A DNA stretch of 64,000 bases. Source: Aquarana catesbeiana. Taxonomy: Eukaryota > Chordata > Amphibia > Anura > Ranidae. Positions 1 through 11,751 of the stretch are shown here, in pieces. A program made the position numbers and the translations under genes. How positions within the stretch are numbered: position 1 is the stretch's first letter; each line of letters begins with the position of its first letter. The notes beneath the pieces are model-generated. The model worked only from the letters and a program-made list of their open reading frames with translations, ran no database searches and was not told the DNA's origin. Where the stretch lies: positions 128,586,375 through 128,650,374 of the forward strand of contig NC_133332.1 in the NCBI RefSeq assembly GCF_042186555.1. The letters run 5' to 3'.

Positions 1-1342
1 GGACATACCCATATGAACTGTTTACTATCATAGAACCATTTGCATGGCACGTGTGTTTAGCACTTTTCAGAGTGACCTCTTCATAGGGCACTTGTCACTT
101 TGTTATTTGCAACGTTTGTAGAACAACATTTTAATATTTATTTATTTAGCACTAGACACTTTAGAATTTTTTGCATGTCACGTGTGATGTATTTATTGCA
201 ACTTTGTGTTTTCTAGTGTTTAGACACAGACCGCTTCATGCTCTTAGCAGTGGTTAATACTGTTTTTTCCTTTTGAGGGAATATAGCACTAGACACCTTG
301 GATGCGATTTATTGCACTCATTATGCTTCTCATGTTTAAATCACCAGTCACTTTAACCCACAGGAGTGGTAATAACTGCCATACATATTTCACTTAAAGG
401 AATACACACGTGACACTTTTGATAAAACTGTATATATGCAGACATTTCTTCTGCAACTTTGGGACAGCGCCACACTCACACACTTTTCTTTTTTCACATC
501 TCCTAACAGTATCTGTCCTAGCATTATGAATCAGCCACTATTCCAATATGGCAAATCCAGGGTCCCCAGAGTCTGTGTGTCCTGGGGGACCAGGACCCGA
601 ATCCACAGTAATACCACCTCAAGGGTCCCCAGGCATACAGCTCACAAAGAGCACCGTTCCCTCAAATGCAAGGGCCCCCGATCGATCGGTAAGAGGCTAG
701 CATACAGTCCCCTCCAAAAGTCTCTCTCCCGGCTAGGTCTGTCACAGTTAGCATCATTGGTGATTTAAAAGGACAAATCAAATATGTAGGCTGTAACAGC
801 AACCAATAAGGTAAGATGTTCCACAAAGAGCATCAATAACATATAATACCACAAAAGATCCCAAGAGACCCAAGATTTCTGATGTCTTTTTGATGTTATA
901 TTGGTGCTGTAAAGTCCCAGGATTTCCCCCTTTGCCTATTGTCAGATATAGGTCCATCAAGGAGACAGTAAGAGAAAGGAAGTTTGGCAGCATACCCCAA
1001 AGAAAATGCCAAACCATCAAAGATGGAATGATGTTGGAGGGAGAAAGAAAGAAACATCAAGGCAGACAAATATGTTGGTATTAAGCCAAGCTTCCAAAGG
1101 TTTCACCTAAAAATGTACCCTGTGATGAATAAAAAAAAGGACAAGGGACCAACAGAGGTAATAAGGGAGGACTAGTGGAAAGTGTCCTTCCTGCTCGTCG
1201 GATGGTAACCGTAAAGAATATGTAAATATTCTCTTATACTACTGTAAAGTGAAAGCTTGAAAATCGCATAAAAAATTAATAATAATATTGCAGCAAAATG
1301 AGGGTGTTCACACCAACACTTAATCAAGTAGATATTGTAATA
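1..1342. other. AT-rich intergenic stretch, nothing assignable
   Basis: No coding frame longer than about 110 codons is present, and none shows a recognisable domain. The first 430 bases carry loosely recurring phrases around 'tttattgca' and 'cacttt' that resemble the style of the foldback which follows. They may be an old relative of that repeat, but I cannot align them convincingly by eye. Confidence 0.5.
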
Positions 1343-2660
1343 TATTTCGCGCAATATTATAAATCAAAATAAAAAACAAAATGGTGAAACAATTTAATAA
1401 AAACAAATGAATTAGTGACAATGGTGGTAGTGGTGGATGTAGCCTTTACTGCAAGGACCAATTGTCTCTATGTTGCAGTTAATTGCTATGGCCACTATCT
1501 CCTAATGGTGAAGATGTATAATACAATAAAGTGCATCCAGGTGAACGTGTTATATATTTAAAATTAATTCGTAAATCAATAATACTGCAAGTGGCATAAG
1601 CAGCCTACATTACCAGGACCTATTGTCTCTGTTTTAAAATGTATTCCTGTAGCCACTAGTATCAAATGGTGATGGTAGTGCAAGTGGTGCAATCAAAATG
1701 TTATCATAAATGAAAACCGTTATTTCCTGGGTTCATTGATAACAAATTGTTAATGATGAGTGCAAATAGTGCAATAAATATTATCATAAAACACCAAAAT
1801 CATATAAAATACGGTCATATAAATTAAGAGTGAATTCAAAAAATACACATTGGTGCTAAATTATAGTGCAGATAAATAGGATAAAGTCCACTGGAGAAAT
1901 AGATGGGGTAAAAATGACAGCCAAAGAGTCTGTAGACATGTAGGGGTTTCTTCTAATCAATACTGGCATATGTAATGTGATGAGTATGTGACCCTGCTGG
2001 TGGTGTCTCCTGTGTGTGGTCTCACAGAACCCTCACCTTCAAACTGTAGTAAAGAGGCATTATGGGGTTGTGGATTTCTGGTGTAGATGCTATCAATGAA
2101 GTCCTTGCATTCTTTTCTGTTAATCCTTCATCGCTCTATACACCTCCAGTCTTGTTGTGTATTTTTTGAATTTACTCTTAATTTATATGTCTGTATTTTA
2201 TATGATTTTGGTGTTTTATGATAATATTTATTGCACTATTTGCACTCATCATTAACAATTTGTTATCAATGAACGCAGGAAATAACGGTTTTCATTTATG
2301 ATAACATTTTGATTGCACCACTTGCACTACCATCACCATTTGATACTAGTGGCTACAGGAATACATTTTAAAACAGACAATAGGTCCTGGTAATGTAGGC
2401 TGCTTATGCCACTTGCACTATTATTGTTTTACAAATCAATTTTAAATATATAACACGTTCACCTGGATGCACTTTATTGTATTATACATCTTCACCATTA
2501 GGAGATAGTGGCCATAGCAATTAACTGCAACATAGAGACAATTGGTCCTTGCAGTAAAGGCTACATCCACCACTACCACCAGTGTCACTAATTCATTCGT
2601 TTTTATTATATTGTTTCACCATTTTGTTTTTTATTTTGATTTAGAATATTGCGCGAAATA
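1343..2660. repeat. 1.3-kb foldback element with ~510-bp inverted arms
   Basis: The left arm (about 1343-1851) reappears as its reverse complement at about 2155-2660, separated by a ~300-bp loop. Both ends carry TATTTCGCGC on the outside. The arms match over almost their whole length with few substitutions. Each arm contains two diverged tandem units, recognisable by 'ggacc(a/t)attgtctct' followed by a 'ccacta' phrase. There is no open reading frame and no clear TSD beyond a possible TA. I read it as a non-autonomous foldback DNA transposon of unknown superfamily. Confidence 0.8.
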
Positions 2661-2689
2661 AGAGAGGACTCCTTGTAGAGTCCTCACTA

Positions 2690-3180
2690 AGAGGTCTGCT
2701 TTATAATGTATAATGGGATAGAGACCAACTGGTAAGAGGTGTAGGATGTGGAGTGCTGTCAGGGCCTGGATTTAAACCCGTAACCTCTGCTGTGTTAGGC
2801 AATGTCTCTTCTTGCTGAACTACCTGGAATGCTGGACAGTTCCTTGGACAATTCCTTGAATGATCCTGTCTTGAACCTTGTTTATCTTGAACCCTGAACT
2901 TTTTGCTCCTTCCATGAACTTCCTGATTTAAGCCATATCACTGCACTTCCTGTTTGCCAGATTATTGCCAGTATCTCGCTCTTGTCTTCCCTGCTGCCAT
3001 CCATATTTTGCTACCACTGGTTATCGATCCTTGGCTTGTTTCATGACTATGCTTCTGCCTGATTCCAACCTGCAACTGCTCATTATCGACCATTGACTTG
3101 TTTACTGATTATGCTCCTGTTTGATCCCTACCTGCTTATGCACTCCTGGACCCCGGCTTGCTCACCTCCTGGTGGGGCAA
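2690..3180. repeat. Pyrimidine-rich dispersed repeat, possibly SINE-related
   Basis: On the plus strand the segment is built from degenerate phrases such as 'ttgtttcatgactatgctt' and 'ctgattatgctcctg'. The same style recurs at 50860-51840. Read on the minus strand near 2770-2800, a phrase resembling a tRNA B box occurs (GGTTACGGGTTTAAATCC). That would fit a tRNA-derived SINE head, but no good A box is seen. Confidence 0.35.
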
Positions 3181-3310
3181 TCCTGAGGGCCATGACCTGG
3201 TGAGTTGTTAATGCACCAAAATCCATCTCCACCATCAGGAGCTCTAGTGAACATTGGTTAGTACTTAGTGTAACAATATCACGTACTGAACATGAAACGC
3301 TGTAGCTAGC

Positions 3311-4460
3311 TGCCATGTTGTGTGGAAGTAGCCATGACAGTTTGGCTAACCATGTAACATTACAGAGAAATCTGAACTCCCTCCTCCCTTGTCTTAGGAA
3401 TTCAAAGCTTTTAAGTTCAACAGAAAAGGTTATCTCAACAGAGAAAACAGAATCGGGCTAGGTCAGTAAAAAACAGCTTGTTGAAAGGGCAGAGTGTTCA
3501 GGCCTGTTGTAAAACTGTCACCCTCTCCATTCAGAGACCCAACAGCCCCCTGTTGTAAATTGTCTGAATACACATCAAGCTTAAAACAGTGGGATAAGTA
3601 TGAAATTTCAGCATGTTTCATAACTCCCGACTTAGTAGTAGCACAGCCATAATATGGACATATTTAGTTTCCTCAGATAATATGTAACGTTTCAAGTCCA
3701 GACACCCCTATGGCAGGTCATATGGGAAACCCCTGGTACCACTTATTCCTCCTAAGCAGACTATACATTATAGACATAGCATGTTTATACTTGTTTTGAA
3801 GGAAATCTCACGCTGAATAATAATATGGATATTTGGAGTCTGTAAACACTATAGATGCAGATATATGAATATGTATCACAAAATCTACCTGGGACGTGGT
3901 CATGAGTGTAGACACCTCCCAGCAACCAACCCCTAAACAAGATGACCAGACGATTGGTCACTGGTCGCTGTCAACACCCTCTTTGATTTGACAGAAAAGA
4001 GGAGATGCCAAGACAATGGTCAGTTCTCCTTTTACCATCCAAGAAGAAACATCTGCCAAGTTGAGAACCAATTACCTAGCTCATCGATCGAACTCTGATC
4101 AACCCTCGGACATTAATTGCAAGTATTCTTCTTTCCCAATTCTACCTTATTGCTTTGTGGCTGTATATTGTCTTTATCTTTTGAAACATCTTTTTTCTGT
4201 AAATGTTTTATTTGCATCAACTTTGACCTTTTCATAATAAACCCTTATACTGAAAAGTGTTAACCTCGTCTCTAAAGCTCTTAATGCAAGCTATAAACGA
4301 ACCTGCCTCTTGAAGGGCGCTACTGTTGTAGAGTAAGACTCTGAGCAGACCTGTCTGTGGTGGCAGTGTGTGTGGCAGACGCTTATTCTAAAATTATAAT
4401 TGGTATTGCTAAAATTACGAGTCTCCCCCAGCTCGGTCTTTTAAACGGGGGTGGTGGCAG
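3311..4460 (+). mobile_element. Possible solo LTR of an old endogenous retroelement
   Basis: An AATAAA signal lies at 4236-4241 in a context like an LTR R region, followed by about 200 bases that would fit U5 and end near 'gggggtggtggca'. Upstream is a long stretch with no coding signal that would fit U3. The proposed ends TGCCA and TGGCA are complementary, but I found no matching short TSD, and no gag or pol lies beside it. The call is tentative and the left boundary is uncertain by tens of bases. No viral protein is encoded. Confidence 0.25.
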
Positions 4461-5629
4461 TTAAAGGGTTAATTGTGTAATTAGCCCAGTGACAATCACT
4501 CTCAGGCTGCCCGCACCTAGATTGTGGTCCCGCAAGCTGGAAAATCTTTGTGCTGGGCGCAGCTGAGAGTGGCATTGTTACGTAAGTGACAGCATGGTGT
4601 GAGGTTGGCCGGTCCTTTGTCGCAAGTTAGCGAGGAGGGCAGGGATCTGACACCTGCGTTTGTCACACTTAGATTCTGCATCTCAGGTGAGCCTGTGTCA
4701 TTCACCATGGTGACTGTCTGTTTACCTATCCTGCTGACCGGTGGTAGTTCCGCTACTGCTATAGGAACTGGTGTTCAAGCCTGACCCCTGATCATGACAT
4801 GTACCATGTGTGGGGTTTTTAGGGCTTCTACCAAAGGGCGAGTACTTAGGAAGAGACTGTGTACTTTTATAATTCTGAGGAATTTTTGCTATATACTTAT
4901 GACAAATATAGGTGATATCATTGTGGCTGAATGGGATAATAGCGTAAAGATTTATACATAACCATTTAGTAAGTACATCATTACATATACACATGTACAA
5001 CACATCTGTATAATGTGTTGTGAATAGGGATGAGCTGAACACCCCCCCGGTTTGGATTGCAGCAGAACATGCTAACAGGCAAAAACATTTTTTGAACACG
5101 CTAACACTGTCAAAGTGGGACACGAAAGTGAAAAATCAAAAGTGCTAATTTTAAAGGCTTATATGCAAGTTATTGCAATAAAAAGTGTTTGGGGACCGGG
5201 GTTCTGCCCCAGGGAACTTGTATGAATGCAAAAAATAGTTTTAAAAACGGCTGTTTTTTCGAGAGCAGTGATTTTAATAATGCTTAAAGTGAAACAATAA
5301 AAATTAAATATTCCTTTAAATATCATGCCTGAGTGGTGTCCTTAGTATGCCTATAAAGTAGCTCACTTTTCTTGTGTTTAGAACAATACCATAGCAAAGT
5401 GAAATTTCTAAAGGAAAAAATGTTATTTAAAACTACTAGTGGCTGTAATGTATTGTCGGGTCCCTGCAATATAGATCAAAATCATTGAAAAAAAATGCAT
5501 GTGTCCACCCCCACCAGTCCATTACCAGGCCCTTTGGGTCTTGTATCGATATTAAGGGGAACCCCCCACTCAAATTAAAAAAAAAATGGCTCGGGGGTCC
5601 AAGCAGTATATATTCTATAGGACTGTCCT

Positions 5630-6065
5630 ATACTCTGCAGAAAATTAGGCCTTAGGTGTTGGTGGTACCAGTACACTGTAAGCCCTCACAGTTACTCCTG
5701 GTGTGAAATACTATATCAAAAATTGTAATTACATGCCCCTGTTAAACAGCAGCAGAAAAATTGGGCCTTTAATGGTAGTGGTGGTACCAGTAATCCCTCA
5801 CAGATACTCTTGTTGGGCGCAGGAATGGGCCCTGCGTTAAAATATTATATCAATAACTGTAATTACATGCCCCTGTTAAACAGGGGAGGAAAATTGAGCC
5901 TTGGGTGGTGATGGTGGTGCCACAACACTGTAAGCCCTCACAGATACTCTTTTTTGGTGCAGGAATGGCCCCTGTGTTCAAATATTATATCAAAAATTGT
6001 AATTACATGTCCCTGTTAAACAGGGGCAGAAAAATTGGACCTTGGGTGGTGGTGGTGGTGCCCTA
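5630..6065. repeat. Three tandem ~135-bp units inside the hAT
   Basis: The phrase 'aattacatg(c/t)ccctgttaaaca' recurs at about 5727, 5861 and 6001, giving units of about 134 and 140 bases. Each unit also holds 'ccctcacagatactct' and a (ggt)n tract. The array is in the 3' untranslated part of the hAT, beyond the transposase stop, and is noncoding. Confidence 0.8.
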
Positions 6066-6213
6066 AACCAAAAATATTGTTGGAAGCTAGCATCATCAAG
6101 ATTGAGGAGGAATAGGATAGGCAGTCTTCAAGGGATCCCACATCCATAGCAAATTCAATCAGTTACATCAGCATCAGCTGCTTGATAGCTGCTGATACAA
6201 GACTGATTCATTT

Positions 6214-6675
6214 TTATGCGAGCCTATCAACAGAGTCTGTGGACAGGCGCACACTTTGATCCATTACAAACCCTCCAACAGCACTGAATGTGCATTCAGA
6301 AAGCCCGCTGGATGCAGGACAGGCCAGTAGCTCAATTGCATATTGAGCAAGTTCTGGCCAGTGGTCCATCCTCAAGACCCAGTAACCCAGTGGATGCTCT
6401 GTTGGTATGGTCTCCAAGTCTGCTCTTTCCTCTAGATATTCCTGCACCATGCAATGCAGACACTAGCGATGGTTGCTTGAACCGATCAGACCTTGATGCT
6501 GAGGACTGAAAAATTGTTTAAAGGCTTTGGTCAGCCGGTCACCTTTTCCACCGCTCTTCCTCTGACTGAATGAAGCCTCAGTAACACTTTTTCCAGTACC
6601 AGGAAATTGTAACCTCCCAGGGTCTGGAAATGCATTGCACAAACCTTTCTTCAAAGCCTCCTGAAGATGTTTCAT
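6214..6675 (-). pseudogene. hAT transposase, C-terminal dimerisation region
   Basis: Two minus-strand segments in different frames cover the end of the transposase. The downstream one reads ELAQYAIELLACPASSG, then SECTFSAVGGFV and a final VDRLA. This matches the hAT C-terminal dimerisation domain, whose hallmark is a 'PASS..SE..FS..G' core. The upstream one (6463-6675) includes FKQFFSPQHQG from the preceding linker. The frame change between them shows the gene is broken. Family assignment is firm; activity is excluded by the frameshifts. Confidence 0.8.
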
Positions 6676-7456
6676 CCTCTACTCGCTCTGTGAAGGCAGG
6701 ATGAGTTCTGCAACCTTACCCTTGTAACGTGGATCAAGAAGGGTTGCCAGTCAGTAATGATCCCTCTCCTTGATACCACAAATCCTAGGGTCCTTTCGCA
6801 GGCTTTGCAGAATCAGGGAGGCCATGCAGCATAGGTTTGCAGAGGCATTTGATTCTGAGTTCTCTGGGTAACTAAGGAGCACATGATCCGTAACTACCTC
6901 CCCCCAGCCTCGTACAACTCCTTGGGTTTCTGGGGACTGAAAACCATCCCTTGAAGACTGATGCTGAGTGTTATCCTCTACATCCATGCTGACACAATCC
7001 TCCTCCTCTTACTCTTCATCGTGTGTGTGTGTGTGTGTGTGTGGCGGGACTGAAGGAATGCTATCTGGATAAAGGGGGCCTTGAGAGGTAATGAAGTCCT
7101 CCTCTTCCTCCCACTGTTCTGACTCAAGTGCCCTGTCCATGATTCCATGAAGCATGTGCTCCAACAGGAAGACTAGAGGGAAAGTGTCACTGATGCATGC
7201 ATTGTCGCTACTCACCATCCTTGTGGCCTTCTCAAATGGTGACAGGACAGTGCATGCATCCTTGATCAGTAGCTACTGGCGTGGTGAAAAGAAGCCAAGC
7301 TAGCCTGACCCTGTCCTGGTGCCATACTCACACAGGTACTCATTGATGGCCCTCTGCTGTGTGTACAGCCGCTGCAGCATTGCCAAAATTGAGTTCCACC
7401 TGGTGGGCATGTAACAAATGAGGTGGTTGGTGGGCAGGTTGCATTCCCTTTGAATG

Positions 7457-8332
7457 TCAGCCAGCTAAGCACTGGCCTTGCATAACCGGCAGAAATGACC
7501 ACAGACTTTTCTGGCTTGTCTCAGGAGATCCTGTAAGCCGGGGTACCTGCTCAAGAACCGCTGCACCACCAAATTCAGGATATGTGCCAAACATGGAACA
7601 TGGGTCAAGTGTCCCTGTTGGAGGGTGGAGAGAAGGTTGGTGCCATTGTCCCATACAACTATTCCTGGTTGAAGCTGGCATGGCGTCAAACACCTCTGAG
7701 CCTGCCCCTGCAGATCTGACAGAATCTCTGCTCCAGTGTGGCTCCTGTCCCCTAATCAAACCAACTTAAGCACTGCATGGCATCTTTTTTGTCTGACTGC
7801 TTGCATAGCCCCTTGAACGCTTACGGAGCACCGCTGGTTCAGAGGACAAATCTGCAGTAGAGGCCATAGAGGAAGAAGAAGAGGAGGGGGTGGAGGAGTG
7901 ATCTATGGCAGAATAACCACTAGCATTTTGGAGCCGTGGCGGCAGAACAAACTCCAACAATACTGAACCCTGTCCTGCATCCTTCCCAGCTGTCAGCAGA
8001 GTTACCCAGTGTGCCATGAAGGAAAGGTAACGTCCCTGCCCATGCCTGATGGACCATGAGTCAGCGGTAATATGCACCTTACTGCTAACCTCCCTGTCCA
8101 ACGAGGCCAAAACATTGCCTTCCACATGCCGGTAGAGAGCCAGAATGGCCTTCCGTGAAAAGAAATGGCATTTTGGAACCTGCCACTGAGGTACAGCACA
8201 TTCCACAAATTCACAAAAGGGGGCAGAGTCTACCAGCTGAAAAGGCAGCAGTTGCATTGCTAGCAATTTGGCCAAGCTAGCATTTAGACCCTGAGCATGT
8301 GGATAGCTGGGACCACCGATGCCCTCCGCCAC
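7457..8332 (-). pseudogene. hAT transposase, RNase H-like catalytic region
   Basis: The upstream segment (8332 down to 7766) contains KVHITADSWSIRHGQGRYLS, the hAT motif around the first catalytic aspartate. The next segment (7689 down to 7465) contains VWDNGTNLL followed by HVPCLAHILNLVV, the classic 'DNg.N...C.aH.lNL' block with the second aspartate region. The two lie in different frames and meet near 7765, so at least one frameshift separates them. Frames 7457-7759 and 7465-7689 overlap; only the latter carries the motifs. This was once a full-length hAT transposase, now a pseudogene. Confidence 0.8.
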
Positions 8333-9270
8333 TTACTGGAGCCATCGGTAGTGGCGGAGGTGATCGCGTCTGTCTCCCTACTGTGCCTGGAGACGAGTGA
8401 GGCTAAGATGGCGCCCACTTGTCTCCATGACACTGCTGGGCGGAAGCAACGTCAAAACGTCCCTTCCGCCCATACGTCTTAAAGGCACATTTTTTTCAAT
8501 GTCATTTATTTAAATTACTTTTTTTTTTTTTTTTATTGCATTTTAGTGTAAATATGAGATCTGAGGTCCTGTCAGGCTTTTTTCTATTACAAGGGATGTT
8601 TACATTCCTTCTAATAGGAATAAAAGTGACACATTTTTTTTTTTTAAACAGTGTAAAAATAAATAAAATTATGTAAAATAAATTATAAAAATTAATTTTT
8701 TTTTTTTTTAAAAACCCCCGTCCCGACGAGCTTGTGCACAGAAGCGAACGCATACGTGAGTAGCACCCGCATATGAAAATGGTGGTCAAACCACACATGT
8801 GAGGTATCGCCGCAATCGTTAGAGCAAGAGCAAAAATTCTAGCCCTAGACCTCCTCTGTAACGCAAAACATGCAACCTGTAGAATTTTTTAAACGTCGCC
8901 TATCGAGATTTTTGAGGGTAAAAGTTTGACGCCATTCCACGAGCGGGCGCAATTTTGAAGCGTGATATGTTGGGTATCAATTTACTCGGCGTAACATTAT
9001 CTTTCACAATATAAAAAAAATTGGGCTAACTTTACTGTTTTATTTTTTTATTCAAAAAAGTGATTTTTTTTCCCAAAAAAAGCACGCTTGTAAGACCGCT
9101 GCACAAATACGGTGTGAAAAAAAGTATTGCAATGACTGCCATTTTATTCTTTAGGGTGTTAGAAAAAAACAATATATAATGTTTGGGGTTTCCAAGTAAT
9201 TTTCTAGCAAAAAAACCTGTTTTAAACATGTAAACACCTAAATTCCAAAAGGAGGCTGGTCCTTAAGTGG
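8320..9270 (+). mobile_element. piggyBac-type element, 5'-truncated, inside the hAT
   Basis: The right end reads CCTTAAGTGG followed by TTAA (9271-9274), the piggyBac target site. The internal sequence parallels the 3' part of the larger piggyBac composite: compare 'gtgaggtatc(g/a)ccgc' and 'agacctcctctgtaa' here near 8801 and 8849 with 16180-16250. The matching left end with TTAACCACTT is absent. The left boundary lies near a small hairpin (CCTCCGCCACT and its complement, about 8321-8360). It splits the hAT transposase gene between the N-terminal and catalytic segments. Confidence 0.65.
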
Positions 9271-9440
9271 TTAAGCTGCCCCCTAGAGGACATCCTGCCT
9301 CTTTGGAGTTGTGCCTCCTCCTGCTCTCTCCTCTTTTCTCTCAGGCACCCAAGTATAGTCAGTGACCTCATCATCCCCTCCCTCCTTGTCACTGGGCAAA
9401 CTTGGCAGTATGCTGCAGCTGGGAGAACATGACTGCCAGT

Positions 9441-9930
9441 TTATTGTTCTTCTTGGGCACCCCCTCTCTCTAGGCTCATGTTACTCCCTTGCTCAACCTG
9501 GGAACCAACATCACAGCCTTCAAATTGCTGCAGCAGCATGTACCTGACACTGTGGTCGAATAATTCGGGAGACTCCTCCATGCATGATGGTGGGGCTATG
9601 GAAGGAGTGACTGTGGACAAGGAGCCAGTGGAATAGGTCGCTTTGGCAGCTGCGTTGGAAGGCAAACTATTCTGAGCCTGGGTGATAGAGGATGAGGAGG
9701 ATGAGGACGACTTTGTTATCCACTCCACCATCTCTTCTGCATGTTCTGGCTTAAAAACATGGCCAGCAGCAGAAAAAAAGGACAAGTGTGCCCCATGGCC
9801 ACCTGCAGAGGATGCACAATGTCCATGACCAGCACTGTTGACTGTAGACACAGAGGCTTCTTGCCCTCTTTTAGTGGCCTATGAGCGTCTGCCTCTCCTT
9901 GGTGGCATTCTGGACATGATGCATATTTTG
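9441..9930 (-). pseudogene. Putative N-terminal region of the hAT transposase
   Basis: A minus-strand frame begins near 9920 (MPPRRGRRS, then a stop codon) and continues in frame through a serine-rich stretch: HVFKPEHAEEMVEWITKSS, then a run of serines. It ends where the piggyBac fragment begins. The basic start and low-complexity serine segment suit the leader of a hAT transposase. I do not see a clear BED zinc finger (no C..C..H..H pattern). Assignment rests on position and strand, not on a recognised domain. Confidence 0.45.
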
Positions 9931-9949
9931 TTTTGCAACACCACACTAC

Positions 9950-10165
9950 ACTGTATTTTGTACTGTGTACACCACCAGAAGTGTAGTAGAAATGTCTACA
10001 CACTGTATTAGATACTGTGTACACTGCCTGCACTGTATTAGCAACTGTACTATGGCTGCACTGTATTGTGTACTGTGTACACCACCAGAAGTGTAGCAGA
10101 CACTGTACACACTGTATTAGATACTGTGTACGCTGCCTGCACTGACTGAATATTGAGTAAACACT
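9950..10165. repeat. 110-bp tandem duplication in the hAT 5' region
   Basis: The phrase 'tactgtgtacaccaccagaa' occurs at 9961 and again at 10071. The following sequence ('cactgtattagatactgtgtac') is also repeated. The duplication lies upstream of the transposase start, read on the minus strand. A short (AT)n tract follows at about 10199-10216. Confidence 0.8.
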
Positions 10166-10349
10166 GATTATATAGTCTATGTTAAATGCAGAAAAAAAAA
10201 ATATATATATATATATACATACACTGCCACTAACTGAATAACCTGCCTGCTTAATCTAAATCAAGCTATCTCTCTGTCCACACCAACAACACTACATACG
10301 GCCACCGTGTAAGCAGCCTTATATAGTGTGGGGCGTCCCCCCCACAGCC

Positions 10350-10480
10350 ATGAGCCATGATTGGCCAAAGGCACCCTGCCTTTGACCAATTATGGCTTAC
10401 TTAGCAGAGGGTGCTGTGACTGGCCAAATCATGAAGGTCAGGTACATGCTTTGGCCAATCATCATACAGCAATGCACTGC
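10350..10480 (-). promoter_or_regulatory. Clustered CCAAT-like subterminal motifs of the hAT
   Basis: Four variants of a TTGGCCAAT-like word occur close together: 'attggccaaagg', 'ttgaccaattatgg', 'ctggccaaatcatg' and 'ttggccaatcatc'. Both orientations are present. They lie 100-230 bases inside the right end, upstream of the minus-strand transposase. They could be CCAAT boxes of the transposase promoter or subterminal transposase-binding repeats; the sequence does not tell which. Confidence 0.45.
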
Positions 10481-10593
10481 GATCTCGCAGTTAATTATGG
10501 GGTGTTCTGGGGCGGCGTTCCGCGGCGCTCAAATTTGCCGCGAATGCCCCATAATGTTCGCTCTTCAACATCAAGCTCATCCCTATTTGTGAA

Positions 10594-11273
10594 AAATTAT
10601 CTTTTGCTTGTATACCGAAAATTTGATTTTGGTGCTATTGAGCATTGAAATGTGTTACAATTAAATACATATTCATCTTTGATACATTTTTTACATACTG
10701 CATATTTGGTGTTCAATACTCCTCCTCCTCATTGCTACAACTTAAGTCCCTTTATGTTTGCTATGCTTTTATTTGATTTAATTTTGAGATGGTAGCATTT
10801 GAAAGAGACTTTTTTTGTTTGAGCACTTATTCTACCTCTCATAATTATCATTCAAAGTACAAACTGCAACAATTGAGGGGTATAATTGAAAGTAGCTGTG
10901 GTAAGCAGGTTAATTTTCATTGCTGATAACTCCTTCAGAAAACACATTTTTTTCTACTAAAAACATTGGCTTCTAAGCAGATCCAGTGGTTTCACTGCTA
11001 ACCTGGAACAAGCAAACATATCAGTATTAAATGTACTTAGTTTTCTAAACAGTTGTCTTAGCTCAAAGACTATGAAAGTAATGAAACTGGAGACAGCCAG
11101 GCAACTAACATCTTCAGAAAAGATTTAGTAGGCTATCTATTTCTTTCAGTACACATTTTTCTTTAAAATGAAAGTCTAGCTTTGTTGACAGAAAAACAAA
11201 AATCTGGCAAACTTTATAGATTCCATGGATTTTAGAAATCATTTCCATTTCGAAGATGCTGTTGTCTTTTTTC
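10594..11273. other. Spacer between hAT and Harbinger, nothing recognised
   Basis: The sequence is AT-rich with no frame of note and no inverted or tandem structure visible. It may be unique genomic sequence. Confidence 0.5.
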
Positions 11274-11751
11274 TTATGCCCCGTACACACGATCGGACAT
11301 TGATCGGACATTCCGACAACAAAATCCATGGATTTTTTCCGACAGATGTTGGCTCAAACTTGTTTTGCGTACACACGGTCGCACAAAGTTGTCGGAATTT
11401 CTGATCGCCAAGAACGCAGTCAAGTACACCACGTACGACGAGACTAGAAAAGGCCAGTTCAGAACCAAGCGCGGCACCCTTTGGGCTCCTTTTGCTAATC
11501 TCGTGTTAGTAAAAGTTTGATGAGAGACAATTTGCGCTTTTTCAGACTCGTGGTTTTCAGATCGTTTTCTGCTGTTCAGTTTGTGCTTGTGGGTTTGTAT
11601 CTGCTCTTCAGTGCGTGCAGCAAGTGACGCGTGACTCTTGTCATTCTGTTCTTGTTCGTTCGTTACTGTTTTTCAGGTCGCTCTTCACAGGCCTTGCTGT
11701 TCTTCAGTGCGTTCTGTTACTTCGTTCTGAGCAGCTGACCGTTTTCTAGCC

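Larger units (their letters stand above)
5025..10585 (-). mobile_element. hAT DNA transposon, decayed autonomous copy
   Basis: Terminal inverted repeats begin TAGGGATGAGCT at both ends. The flanking 8-bp duplications, gttgtgaa (5017-5024) and tttgtgaa (10586-10593), differ at one base. An 8-bp TSD is diagnostic of hAT elements. The minus strand carries broken transposase segments in the expected order, N-terminus near 9.9 kb and dimerisation domain at 6.2 kb. A piggyBac fragment interrupts the gene. Related copies in this window start at 35285 and 62066 and share the phrase 'gcttaaagtgaaacaataaaa' near their ends. Confidence 0.88.

Noticed and set aside
436..768. 110-codon plus-strand frame near the window start
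   Set aside because: No domain, no splice or promoter context, ordinary for AT-poor patches.
2760..2810. tRNA gene on the minus strand
   Set aside because: Only a weak B box is seen; no A box, cloverleaf or terminator.
7009..7042. (TG)n run as a separate feature
   Set aside because: Short tract inside the hAT; not informative alone.
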